Virus record (IMG/VR): IMGVR_UViG_3300022747_000020
Coordinates: 1-55,442 of that record
Length of the DNA stretch: 55,442 nt
DNA from: a virus
Strand: one strand, 5' to 3'
Position numbers and translations under genes: made by a program. Positions 27,061 through 34,790 of the stretch are shown here, piece by piece (within the stretch, counting starts at the first letter, position 1; each line of letters begins with the position of its first letter). The notes under the pieces are model-generated. The model was not told the origin of the DNA, searched no databases, and saw only the letters and a program-made list of their open reading frames with translations.

Positions 27061-28448
27061 TTGCTAGGTCTTTCCCATGGTTCATGTGCTGGAACAACTG
27101 TACAGATAGATGACAATACCTTTGCGTTTGCTACCCAATTCTTTCCCAGGAATTCTGTATCTTTGTGCGGCTTGCCCAAGGTTGGCAACGGTGGCAGTGG
27201 GATGCCCGGAGCACCGCTGTTTAAACGTAGCATAGCACCCACTACGCTGGTATCTCCCACAGCAGACAATGTCAGACTTGCACCTGCTGTAACGCTGACT
27301 TTGGCCATGGCGCTGAGTGTTGCCATGCCTGCTGATTTTATGCTGGCGCTGATTAACGAACTCAATGACAACGACCCGCCGGAATAAATGCTTGTACTCA
27401 TTGCGGATTTCATTGATATAGACATGGCATCCATGTTAATTGCTGAATCACTATGGAAATTAATTGGGCCCTTAGACCTCAAGTTAAATCCCCCAATGCC
27501 AAAAACGTTTATCTGGCCGTTTTCACTAAACTCAAGCCACTGGTTGCCACTGGAGCTAGCAATATACAGTATATTCTTGGTGTCATTCATTAACACTTGG
27601 TGACCGCCCGAAGTTCGTAATCGCATCAATTGATCATTGCCATCTGCATCACCATCATCCATAACAAACTGGTGGCCACCTTTTCTAAAGAAGACCATTT
27701 GCGGTCTGCCTTCAATTTGATCGGTCATTGTGCCTTTGCGGCCCGGGGTACTAATTCCATATACATTGCTAGGGCTTTCACGTAGGCTACTAGAACTAAT
27801 CGCGCCTCTAATGGGATCTCTGTCAAGTCCCTGTTTGATCAATGTCATTGACTGGAATTCGTGCGGATAGCGAGGAGTATTTTCAAGTCCGTCTGCATTA
27901 AACACTTTAGAGTCACTGGTGTTGACTTCAACAACAGGCAATACACTATCTGCACTTAGATAAGGAGTAAGTGCATCACTTGGATCTTTGGTGTTGTTTG
28001 ATCCACCAATATGTCTAGCAATGCCCGGAACCATATGATGACTTGGAGTATCGTAGATGCAGGCAAACCAATAACATCTACTCATGTCTCCGGCAGCAAA
28101 GGTAACTAGAACTTTATTACCAATGTCCGGAGGCACAAACCACATGCCGTAACTTTGCCCCGAAGTCATTGGATTGTCCGGAGCTTGTTGTGTGTCAGTT
28201 CCGTAGGTTGAACCAAAAAACGGACTTGCATAGCTAGCCGGGATAGCATCTATATCGCCTGTACCAATGTCTGTTGTTGCCCCGCCCCATTCCGGAATAT
28301 TTACTAGTAATTGCCCTAGCCTACTGCCTTCAACAATACCTACTACTGTTGCTTCGTACGGGCCTGGGTCAGACACATAACCTGATATTTTAAAATCAGA
28401 TTTTGAGCTAACATCGCCACCAGACTTTCTTACTTGACTTGTTGCCAT
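27057..28448 (-). CDS. gp5: Baseplate hub needle protein, gp5-like without lysozyme domain, 463 aa
   Basis: The N-terminus (GPYEATVVGIVEGSRLGQLLVNIPEWGG, about residues 28-55) and the following FVPPDIGNKVLVTFAAGDMSR fit the OB-fold of gp5/VgrG-type hub proteins. The C-terminal region from about residue 320 has short repeats (SAINMDAMSISMKS, SLSLSSLISASIKS, AKVSVTAGASLTLS) that suit a trimeric beta-helix needle. No lysozyme core lies between them, unlike T4 gp5. It should form the membrane-piercing spike below the hub. Confidence 0.75.
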   Translation of the reverse strand: MATSQVRKSGGDVSSKSDFKISGYVSDPGPYEATVVGIVEGSRLGQLLVNIPEWGGATTDIGTGDIDAIPASYASPFFGSTYGTDTQQAPDNPMTSGQSYGMWFVPPDIGNKVLVTFAAGDMSRCYWFACIYDTPSHHMVPGIARHIGGSNNTKDPSDALTPYLSADSVLPVVEVNTSDSKVFNADGLENTPRYPHEFQSMTLIKQGLDRDPIRGAISSSSLRESPSNVYGISTPGRKGTMTDQIEGRPQMVFFRKGGHQFVMDDGDADGNDQLMRLRTSGGHQVLMNDTKNILYIASSSGNQWLEFSENGQINVFGIGGFNLRSKGPINFHSDSAINMDAMSISMKSAMSTSIYSGGSLSLSSLISASIKSAGMATLSAMAKVSVTAGASLTLSAVGDTSVVGAMLRLNSGAPGIPLPPLPTLGKPHKDTEFLGKNWVANAKVLSSICTVVPAHEPWERPSK

Positions 28449-28460
28449 TTATTGAATTCC

Positions 28461-30539
28461 TTATTGCCTTGCTTGATTACCATCAGTTGGTGTGCTGCCT
28501 GGTACGTTTGTTTGAGTGTTGGTAGGCACTAATTGAGTTTGATTTGTTTTGCTAGTTGACACAGGATCCGAACGTTCAAGTTGACCGTTAGTTTGTACAG
28601 CAAAAACTTTTGCCACATCGCTGTTTATATATCTAGCTAGACTTAGTACCTGTTCAAATTTCCCTTGATAAAATCTCGACGAAATTGTTAATATTCTATA
28701 TTGCCCACTGAATAAACTTTTGCTATATCCAGGTAACGGTGTAACCAGTCCTTGGTTAATCGTTTCTGTGTCAATGTCTATTGGACTGTTGACATTAACT
28801 TCAACAATTACATCGCCTGAATCCATGCGTACATGCCCGTATAACAAGGAAAACTCGGCCTGGCTTTGGCTGTCCCAACTGTTATATTTTTTGCTGGTAT
28901 TTGGACTAGGAATATACAGCCAATCATCCTGCTTTAACAAAGTAGGGTCACCTACGATAGTTAACTCCAGCGACAACATATCTCCATTTAACGTTGTGTA
29001 AATTGACTTCATAACGTCAGACGCTATCTGTGCAGCAGGTCTACTAGACATGTTCATACCAATACTAGTATTGGGATCATTGACAATAGGTCTGTATACC
29101 ATTGGGCTAATATTGGGCACACCGCCAGTTATAATGGCCGGATTTAATTTTATATTACGATCAATTGACTTGTTAGTAGGATCGTTTATATATTCATCTT
29201 CTAGTGTAGTTTGCGTAGATTCTGTTGCAGCAATTGCAGAAGTATATGCCTGAATAGCAGTGTAATATGTAGTATCAAAATCTAATTTAAAGTCTAATAC
29301 GTCTACGTTTTTACCTGTGTAGTAATAGTCGTATACCTTGGATGTATATGCAGAACTATCGCTATACTTAGGCAAGTTCTTATGGTTATTGATCCAAGTC
29401 GGGTATTGATGGATACCATAAGTTATTTGCATAGGGTATCGGTTATTAATACCATCGAGGATGCCTGTAACAGAACCTTCACCGCCAAGATCAAATCCTT
29501 CGTACTTTACCTTAACAACTGTCTTGAATGCATTAAACACATCAAAGTCTGATTTACTGCTGCTGCCTTCGAGACCAAGTTGTAACTTAATTAAGAAATC
29601 ACTATGAGCCATTACCTTGTTGATAACATCAACAATAGGAGTTCCGCGAGGTATTGTAAAAGTTGATTCTTTGAGATTAATGACTTTGCCTTTGGTGCTG
29701 GCCTTATTGATAGGCAGCTCTTTATCATTGACTATACTACTAGCAGCAATGGTTGGGTCAATGTCAAAGTCTAAACCTTCAACCCATTCTGCTTGCCCTA
29801 GTAGTACTTGGTTTGCAAAATAAGAAAAGTACTGTCTAGATAATTCCTTAAAGAATTTTCCAACTGTGTCTGCTGTAACTGTAAAGTTCTTGGGCGTGGT
29901 ATTATAGTTGCCAGGATAATGTGCAGAGTTTCCAGCAGCACAGAAATCTATTTTGTATTCTGCACCCTTGCTAGTAACGTTGACTTTTACTGACCGTAAT
30001 CTAATAGGAAAACGTTTTCTAAAGATCGACATTTGAGTACTAGGAATCGGTTCCCCGTCATCGTCGTACCCTTTAAAGTCTATCTGCAACATCATTGGCT
30101 GTTGTGTATAGTTGTTATACTTCTTGCCATCGTAACTGGCTGCAACCAATTGGTCAATGAATGTAACGCCATAGGGCTCAACAATAGTCATTGACCCATC
30201 TAACATGTTACTGCTTCTACTAGATTTATTTGGAGAGATAGTGGTGTTAAACTTGATCTCTTGTATGTTGTAGTTTAAGCCAGGGCTGTTGGGTAGTCGT
30301 CTATCTGGGTATATTCCGCCGTCCTCGGCAATTACATAACTATCCGAGCCCGGTTCCCAAGACAACGCTGCATCAACGTCAGTTTGGTCCATTAGTTTGT
30401 TGTAGTCAACTACACTGAGCCACCATAGGCTAACCGAATATGTATAGCTGGCATAGTTGTGTAAGGGATTAGGGACCGGAACAGTCTTGATAGGCTTTTT
30501 GGCACTAACCACAACCTCGTTAAGAGTAATATCTGCCAT
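28461..30539 (-). CDS. Probable baseplate hub protein (gp27 position), 692 aa
   Basis: It begins MADITLNEVVVSAKKP and contains LDGSMTIVEPYGVTFIDQLVAAS (about residue 113) and FRKRFPIRLRSVKVNVTSKGAEYKIDF, patterns I associate with hub proteins of environmental T4-like phages. It lies between gp53 and the gp5-like needle gene, where a gp27-type hub trimer would be expected. The C-terminal 40 residues are Thr/Gln/Pro-rich and probably disordered. The gp27 equivalence is inferred from position and size, not from a diagnostic motif. Confidence 0.55.
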   Translation of the reverse strand: MADITLNEVVVSAKKPIKTVPVPNPLHNYASYTYSVSLWWLSVVDYNKLMDQTDVDAALSWEPGSDSYVIAEDGGIYPDRRLPNSPGLNYNIQEIKFNTTISPNKSSRSSNMLDGSMTIVEPYGVTFIDQLVAASYDGKKYNNYTQQPMMLQIDFKGYDDDGEPIPSTQMSIFRKRFPIRLRSVKVNVTSKGAEYKIDFCAAGNSAHYPGNYNTTPKNFTVTADTVGKFFKELSRQYFSYFANQVLLGQAEWVEGLDFDIDPTIAASSIVNDKELPINKASTKGKVINLKESTFTIPRGTPIVDVINKVMAHSDFLIKLQLGLEGSSSKSDFDVFNAFKTVVKVKYEGFDLGGEGSVTGILDGINNRYPMQITYGIHQYPTWINNHKNLPKYSDSSAYTSKVYDYYYTGKNVDVLDFKLDFDTTYYTAIQAYTSAIAATESTQTTLEDEYINDPTNKSIDRNIKLNPAIITGGVPNISPMVYRPIVNDPNTSIGMNMSSRPAAQIASDVMKSIYTTLNGDMLSLELTIVGDPTLLKQDDWLYIPSPNTSKKYNSWDSQSQAEFSLLYGHVRMDSGDVIVEVNVNSPIDIDTETINQGLVTPLPGYSKSLFSGQYRILTISSRFYQGKFEQVLSLARYINSDVAKVFAVQTNGQLERSDPVSTSKTNQTQLVPTNTQTNVPGSTPTDGNQARQ

Positions 30540-30542
30540 GGA

Positions 30543-30842
30543 TTACAGCCCCAACGATTGCTTAATTGTAGTTATAGATGGTACGTAAATAATTACGCCC
30601 GTTTTAAAACTCAATAGAGGATCTACTAATGTGTCGGGATTTCTGATAGCAAACACCCACCATAGTCCTGCGTCTTTATAAAGGTCATAGGCCAATAAAT
30701 CAGGTCTCAAATTATAAGGTGAGTCAATTTGATAGATTGCATCATCAATTGCCGAGTTAATTGTTTTAGTATTCCATACGTCCAAGAAAGGGCCCCATGT
30801 GCCTGTTCCATAGTATGGGCTTGTCTTTGAATAGGTAGCCAT
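30543..30842 (-). CDS. gp53: Baseplate wedge protein gp53, 99 aa
   Basis: The motif series YNLRPDLLAYDLYKDAGLWW, VFAIRNPDTLVDPLLSF and GVIIYVPS is characteristic of the gp53 family of wedge subunits. Only the core domain is present: it is about half the length of T4 gp53. Its ATG overlaps the stop of the preceding gene by one base. Together with gp6 and gp25 in the same transcript it completes the wedge core. Confidence 0.85.
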   Translation of the reverse strand: MATYSKTSPYYGTGTWGPFLDVWNTKTINSAIDDAIYQIDSPYNLRPDLLAYDLYKDAGLWWVFAIRNPDTLVDPLLSFKTGVIIYVPSITTIKQSLGL

Positions 30843-31864
30843 TAAATAAATCCGCCATTGTTAGGGCGCTTATTGTTAATAGGAGCTTGACTGCGTCCAA
30901 ATGCACTGGTTGCGCCTGCGCCGCCTGCTGTGTTTACCAATGCGCCAGCGGCAAAGTCAATTAATCCAAACTGTTGGCTTTGTGCTGTTCTACTGTAGAC
31001 TGGTTGTAACGCAATAGTAATCGAACTAGTTGTGGGCATACGTGTGCTGTTCAATCTGTAATTGCTGTACTGAGGATTGTATGCCGAGAATCCAGATGTC
31101 ACTGCCGGCTCCGGAATATCAATATAGTCGACATCCTGCGGCATAGTGTGACTAAAGCTGGTAACCACACACGGTACGTTAGGCAAGTAATACTGACCGT
31201 AACCGTTTAAGTAAACCAGTGGTGGTGGATTACCTGCTAGCCCAGATGGATCTTGCCCAAAGAACATTTTAGTGACTGCTCTAAAGAAATAGATTGTGGC
31301 CAATAGGTATTGACCTTCGTTTACGTTTTGTACTGTGAACTCACCGGTTATGTTGATCGCCTGTACTTCGCTGTTGTCATAGAAATACTGCGTGTAGTTG
31401 CTATGCGTTAGCTTTTGAGGACTGTAGTTAGCAGTGTGGGTAACTTGTAATTGCGGAGTGTAGGGAAATATAACACCAACTCTACGTGCGCCGGAGCCAC
31501 CTAGTCCAAAAATGTTACTGATGTTACTGGCAATGGGATTAGTTGAGCCGCCGCCTAATTCAGTGACTAGAGGGCTTAATAAGCTGTTGTTGGGGTCGTT
31601 GTAAAAATACTTGCTGTTAGGAGCAAGCGTGACCCTTACCCGCCAATCATTGCTGGCGTTAGGGTAAATCATTACGGGTTTGGGGTTAGTACCAGCAGCA
31701 CGTTGGCTGTATTGAAACATGTCCGCTACGTTTTGGCGGGTGGACGCTTGGCTTAACCCAACTGAACCCAAGATACTTGATCTAAAAGACGCACCAATTT
31801 GACTTGCAATTGAAGACGAATCTGGGGTAGAGCCCGGCAAAGGCATATTTGGCAGTACTGGCAT
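30842..31864 (-). CDS. Baseplate tail-tube junction protein, gp48-like, 340 aa
   Basis: A 340-residue protein whose middle (RRVGVIFPYTPQLQVTHTAN, NSEVQAINITGEFTVQN, YLLATIYFFRAVTKMFFG, NVPCVVTSFSHTMPQDVDYI) is beta-rich and resembles tube-like proteins. Its length is close to T4 gp48, and it is the first gene of the leftward baseplate block directly before gp53. The N-terminal 60 residues are Pro/Ser-rich. It could equally be the gp54 or another tube-initiating component; the structural role is more certain than the number. Confidence 0.55.
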   Translation of the reverse strand: MPVLPNMPLPGSTPDSSSIASQIGASFRSSILGSVGLSQASTRQNVADMFQYSQRAAGTNPKPVMIYPNASNDWRVRVTLAPNSKYFYNDPNNSLLSPLVTELGGGSTNPIASNISNIFGLGGSGARRVGVIFPYTPQLQVTHTANYSPQKLTHSNYTQYFYDNSEVQAINITGEFTVQNVNEGQYLLATIYFFRAVTKMFFGQDPSGLAGNPPPLVYLNGYGQYYLPNVPCVVTSFSHTMPQDVDYIDIPEPAVTSGFSAYNPQYSNYRLNSTRMPTTSSITIALQPVYSRTAQSQQFGLIDFAAGALVNTAGGAGATSAFGRSQAPINNKRPNNGGFI

Positions 31865-31885
31865 GATTATTTCCGATTTATAACA

Positions 31886-31893
31886 TATTTATT
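31886..31893 (-). promoter_or_regulatory. Candidate late promoter box AATAAATA for the leftward block
   Basis: On the minus strand AATAAATA lies 22 bases before the first gene of the baseplate/fibre block, with a second partial match (TATAAATC) closer to the gene. This is the head of a transcript that could run some 31 kb, so a strong late promoter is expected here. Confidence 0.5.
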
Positions 31894-31947
31894 ATGTTTT
31901 AAATATGGGGATTTAATGTTACGTTGCGGCTCTTTTTACTACATTGG

Positions 31948-31977
31948 TTGACTATTCAGACGTAAATATGTTACTAT
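31948..31977 (+). promoter_or_regulatory. Sigma70-like promoter for the gp55 gene
   Basis: TTGACT at 31948-31953 and TACTAT at 31972-31977 are separated by 18 bases. A transcript would start near 31984, giving a short leader that keeps the AAGGA ribosome binding site at 31990-31994 and the GTG at 32003. A host-type promoter is expected for the gene of a late sigma factor. Confidence 0.6.
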
Positions 31978-32002
31978 AGTTGTACAAAATAAGGATTTTA
32001 TA

Positions 32003-32881
32003 GTGCGTCATAACTATCTCAACAACAAAGATATTCTTAAAGAAATTCATAAAAGTAAAAACACATACTGCACCTACACCGATCCTGCTTACGGTGATTA
32101 TGATATGATTTTGCCAGAAGTTGGTAAAATAAACAAAAAGAACATCAAAGAAGCTCGACAAAATCGCGCCGAGCGCCTGGCAAAACTAGCACACGAAGCA
32201 GACTTTGCTGCAACTGGTATTAAGAAAAAAGCAGATGAGTTCGAAATCAAACTCAAAGACATCAAAGATACAGACGTAGTATTTCGAGTCATGACATGGG
32301 ACCATATTCCAGTCGACGATGTCAAAAGTCGCAAGGCTGCACTTAAAGCAATGGAAGAAGAAGGATTGCCCACTAGCGAATACGATGACGATAGTGAGAT
32401 TGATATTTCTAACAACACCAAGTACGTTAAAGTAAATTTCCCACCTTTCCAGCATTACATGGTAAACGAAGAAGGTGAATCCGTTTGTGTGGGTAAGAGC
32501 CACTGGCAAGGTGACTTAGTCGATGGCAAGTACTCTAGAGATCACGGCGCAATGACTAAAAAGTTAGCACACATGTTTATGAAGTTGTGCGAAAGATATG
32601 CTACACGTAGTAACTGGAGAGGATACACATACAATGACGAAATGCGTTCACAGGCTTTATTACAACTTAGTCAAATTGGACTCCAGTTCGACGAATCCAA
32701 GAGTCAAAACCCTTTCGCTTACTATACGGCAGCAATTACTAACAGTTTTACGAGGGTGCTCAATATTGAAAAGCGTAACCAAAACATCCGAGACGATATT
32801 CTTGAGATGAACAACCTGAACCCAAGTTACACTCGACAGGGCATGGGATTTGGTGGTGGCCACTACGATTCGGATGAGTAA
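32003..32881 (+). CDS. gp55: Late-transcription sigma factor gp55, 292 aa
   Basis: The C-terminal half carries the gp55 signature: KLAHMFMKLCERYATRSNWR, GYTYNDEMRSQALLQLSQIG, KSQNPFAYYTAAITNSFTRV and NIEKRNQNIRDDIL (about residues 185-270). gp55 is a minimal sigma factor that directs host RNA polymerase to TATAAATA late promoters. The protein is about 100 residues longer than T4 gp55 because of a lysine-rich N-terminal region (residues 1-130). The GTG start is preferred because AAGGA lies eight bases upstream. It is the first gene of the rightward regulatory/recombination block. Confidence 0.85.
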   Translation: MRHNYLNNKDILKEIHKSKNTYCTYTDPAYGDYDMILPEVGKINKKNIKEARQNRAERLAKLAHEADFAATGIKKKADEFEIKLKDIKDTDVVFRVMTWDHIPVDDVKSRKAALKAMEEEGLPTSEYDDDSEIDISNNTKYVKVNFPPFQHYMVNEEGESVCVGKSHWQGDLVDGKYSRDHGAMTKKLAHMFMKLCERYATRSNWRGYTYNDEMRSQALLQLSQIGLQFDESKSQNPFAYYTAAITNSFTRVLNIEKRNQNIRDDILEMNNLNPSYTRQGMGFGGGHYDSDE

Positions 32882-32888
32882 ACTAGAT

Positions 32889-32918
32889 TTGATTTCACTG
32901 TAACTATTTTGCTATACT
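32889..32918 (+). promoter_or_regulatory. Sigma70-like promoter directly abutting the gp47 start
   Basis: TTGATT at 32889-32894 and TATACT at 32913-32918 are 18 bases apart. The ATG of gp47 is at 32925, just seven bases beyond the -10 box, so transcription should begin at or next to the start codon. No Shine-Dalgarno sequence precedes the ATG, which fits a leaderless message. Confidence 0.5.
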
Positions 32919-32924
32919 GAATCA

Positions 32925-33941
32925 ATGAGTAACTTATTTAAAAAGGCCGCGGTCTTTACTGACATACACTTTGGCTTAAAATCAAACAGTACATTGCATA
33001 ACGACGATTGTTTAAACTTCGTCAAATGGGCCACAGTCAAGGCCAAGGAAGAGGGTTGCGAAACTGCGTTCTTCCTTGGTGACTGGCATAACAATCGGGC
33101 TTCGATAAATATTGTTACACTAAATTACAGTTTACAAGCCCTTGAACATCTTAACGCCAATTTTGACAGAGTATACTTTATACCTGGTAATCACGATTTG
33201 TATTATCGCGATAAGCGAGACATTCAGAGCGTTGAATGGGCGAAACATTTATCGAATGTTGTCATTTGCAATGATTGGTTTATTGACGGGGACGTGGTTA
33301 TTGCACCATGGCTTGTTTCGGATGATCATAAACGCATTCCAAAACTAAACGCCAAGTATATGTTTGGGCACTTTGAGTTGCCCGGATACTTGATGAATGC
33401 TATGGTTGCCATGCCGGAGCACGGTGAGCTACGTCGAGAACAGTTTAGTCATTTCGACCATGTGTTTAGTGGACACTTTCACAAACGTCAAACACAAAAG
33501 AACATTACCTACGTAGGCAACTGTTTTCCGCACAACTATGCAGATGCAGGCGACGACGATCGAGGTCTGATGGTGTTAGACTGGGGAAAGGATCCAGTAT
33601 TTCATGCATGGCCAGACCAACCCAAATACAGAGTCTATCAATTGAGCGATGTTCTTAGACACACAGAATCTATGTTGTTGCCGGGTATGCATGTACGAGT
33701 TAATTTAGACATTGATATCAGCTACGAAGAGGCAACTTTTGTTAAAGAAACGTTCATTGACACGTATAAACTGCGTGAAATTACTCTAATTCCCAACAAG
33801 GTTACCAGCGTTGCAGATGTTGAAATACAAGGTAACATTGCATTTGAAAGTGTTGACCAAATTGTTGCTGGACAATTGACTAATATTGACAGCGACAAGT
33901 TTAACAAAAATCTGTTGTTAGACATTTACCGAAACTTATGA
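32925..33941 (+). CDS. gp47: Recombination endonuclease subunit gp47 (Mre11/SbcD-like), 338 aa
   Basis: The metallophosphoesterase motifs are present in order: FTDIHFG (D13, H15), FFLGDWHNNR (about residue 45), VYFIPGNHDLYY (about 83) and FSGHFHKRQ (about 180). These bind two metal ions in the Mre11/SbcD/gp47 nuclease family. With gp46 it processes DNA ends for recombination-dependent replication. The stop overlaps the next gene by four bases, so the operon is 47, radical SAM, 46. Confidence 0.9.
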   Translation: MSNLFKKAAVFTDIHFGLKSNSTLHNDDCLNFVKWATVKAKEEGCETAFFLGDWHNNRASINIVTLNYSLQALEHLNANFDRVYFIPGNHDLYYRDKRDIQSVEWAKHLSNVVICNDWFIDGDVVIAPWLVSDDHKRIPKLNAKYMFGHFELPGYLMNAMVAMPEHGELRREQFSHFDHVFSGHFHKRQTQKNITYVGNCFPHNYADAGDDDRGLMVLDWGKDPVFHAWPDQPKYRVYQLSDVLRHTESMLLPGMHVRVNLDIDISYEEATFVKETFIDTYKLREITLIPNKVTSVADVEIQGNIAFESVDQIVAGQLTNIDSDKFNKNLLLDIYRNL

Positions 33942-34789
33942 ATCTAAATACTAGATGGTTACAAGTCGAAGCTACAACTAAATGTAATGCTTGGTGCCCA
34001 GCATGCGGCAGGAACCAAGGTGGCTTTGGCTTGTCTCCGCATTTAGTAATCGAAGACTTAGATTTATCAATATATCATAATCATTTAGAATCAATGCCTA
34101 ACTTAGAGGTAATTGATTTTTGTGGCACCTACGGAGATGCTATTGCTGCACACAATATAGTCGAACTAACTAGATTATCAAAGCAATACGCTAAAAAAAT
34201 TGTTGTTCGTACCAATGGTAGCCTAAGAAGCACTACTTGGTGGCAAGAATATGCAGCCCTGTTTAAAGATATAGATCACGAGATATGGTTTTGCATTGAC
34301 GGACTCAAAGATACACACAGCATATATAGGCAAGGCACAGACTTTGATACCATAATGGCTAATGCTGCTACTGTAATTGCACAAGGATGTTCTGCTGTTT
34401 GGCAGTTTATCCCATGGGAACATAACCAACATCAGATCAAAGACTGTATACGGTTAAGTCAACAACTTGGATTTGAGCGTTTTGAGTTTATAAAAAACGT
34501 AAGACGAGACTTTGTACCAAGACATTGGAAAACAGGAAAAGTGTTTGAAATTAAACCGTGGCAACACAACAGCGAATTCAATATGATCGAACGACCAAGG
34601 ACACAACTTGATGTCCAGGACTGTCGACATTTGACACAGCCTAGTCTATACTTAAATGCTAACGGAAAACTCAGCAACTGTTGTTTCTTTAATACTGGCA
34701 TATGTGCCACAACTGCTGACCAACTACCGAATATAGAGCAAGAATTGAATAACCCGCGGGATATTTGTTTACATTACTGCGGACACTAA
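33938..34789 (+). CDS. Radical SAM enzyme with C-terminal cysteine cluster, 283 aa
   Basis: KCNAWCPACG gives C16, C20 and C23, the CX3CX2C site for the 4Fe-4S cluster that cleaves S-adenosylmethionine. FCGTYGDAIA near residue 61 fits the glycine-rich strand that binds SAM. The C-terminal 60 residues carry at least six more cysteines (DCRH, SNCCFFNTGIC, DICLHYC), with SLYLNANGKLSNCCF resembling a SPASM/twitch auxiliary-cluster domain. Such enzymes usually modify peptides or proteins. It overlaps gp47 by four bases and ends one base before gp46, an unexpected place for it. The substrate is unknown. Confidence 0.8.
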   Translation: MNLNTRWLQVEATTKCNAWCPACGRNQGGFGLSPHLVIEDLDLSIYHNHLESMPNLEVIDFCGTYGDAIAAHNIVELTRLSKQYAKKIVVRTNGSLRSTTWWQEYAALFKDIDHEIWFCIDGLKDTHSIYRQGTDFDTIMANAATVIAQGCSAVWQFIPWEHNQHQIKDCIRLSQQLGFERFEFIKNVRRDFVPRHWKTGKVFEIKPWQHNSEFNMIERPRTQLDVQDCRHLTQPSLYLNANGKLSNCCFFNTGICATTADQLPNIEQELNNPRDICLHYCGH

Positions 34790-34790
34790 T

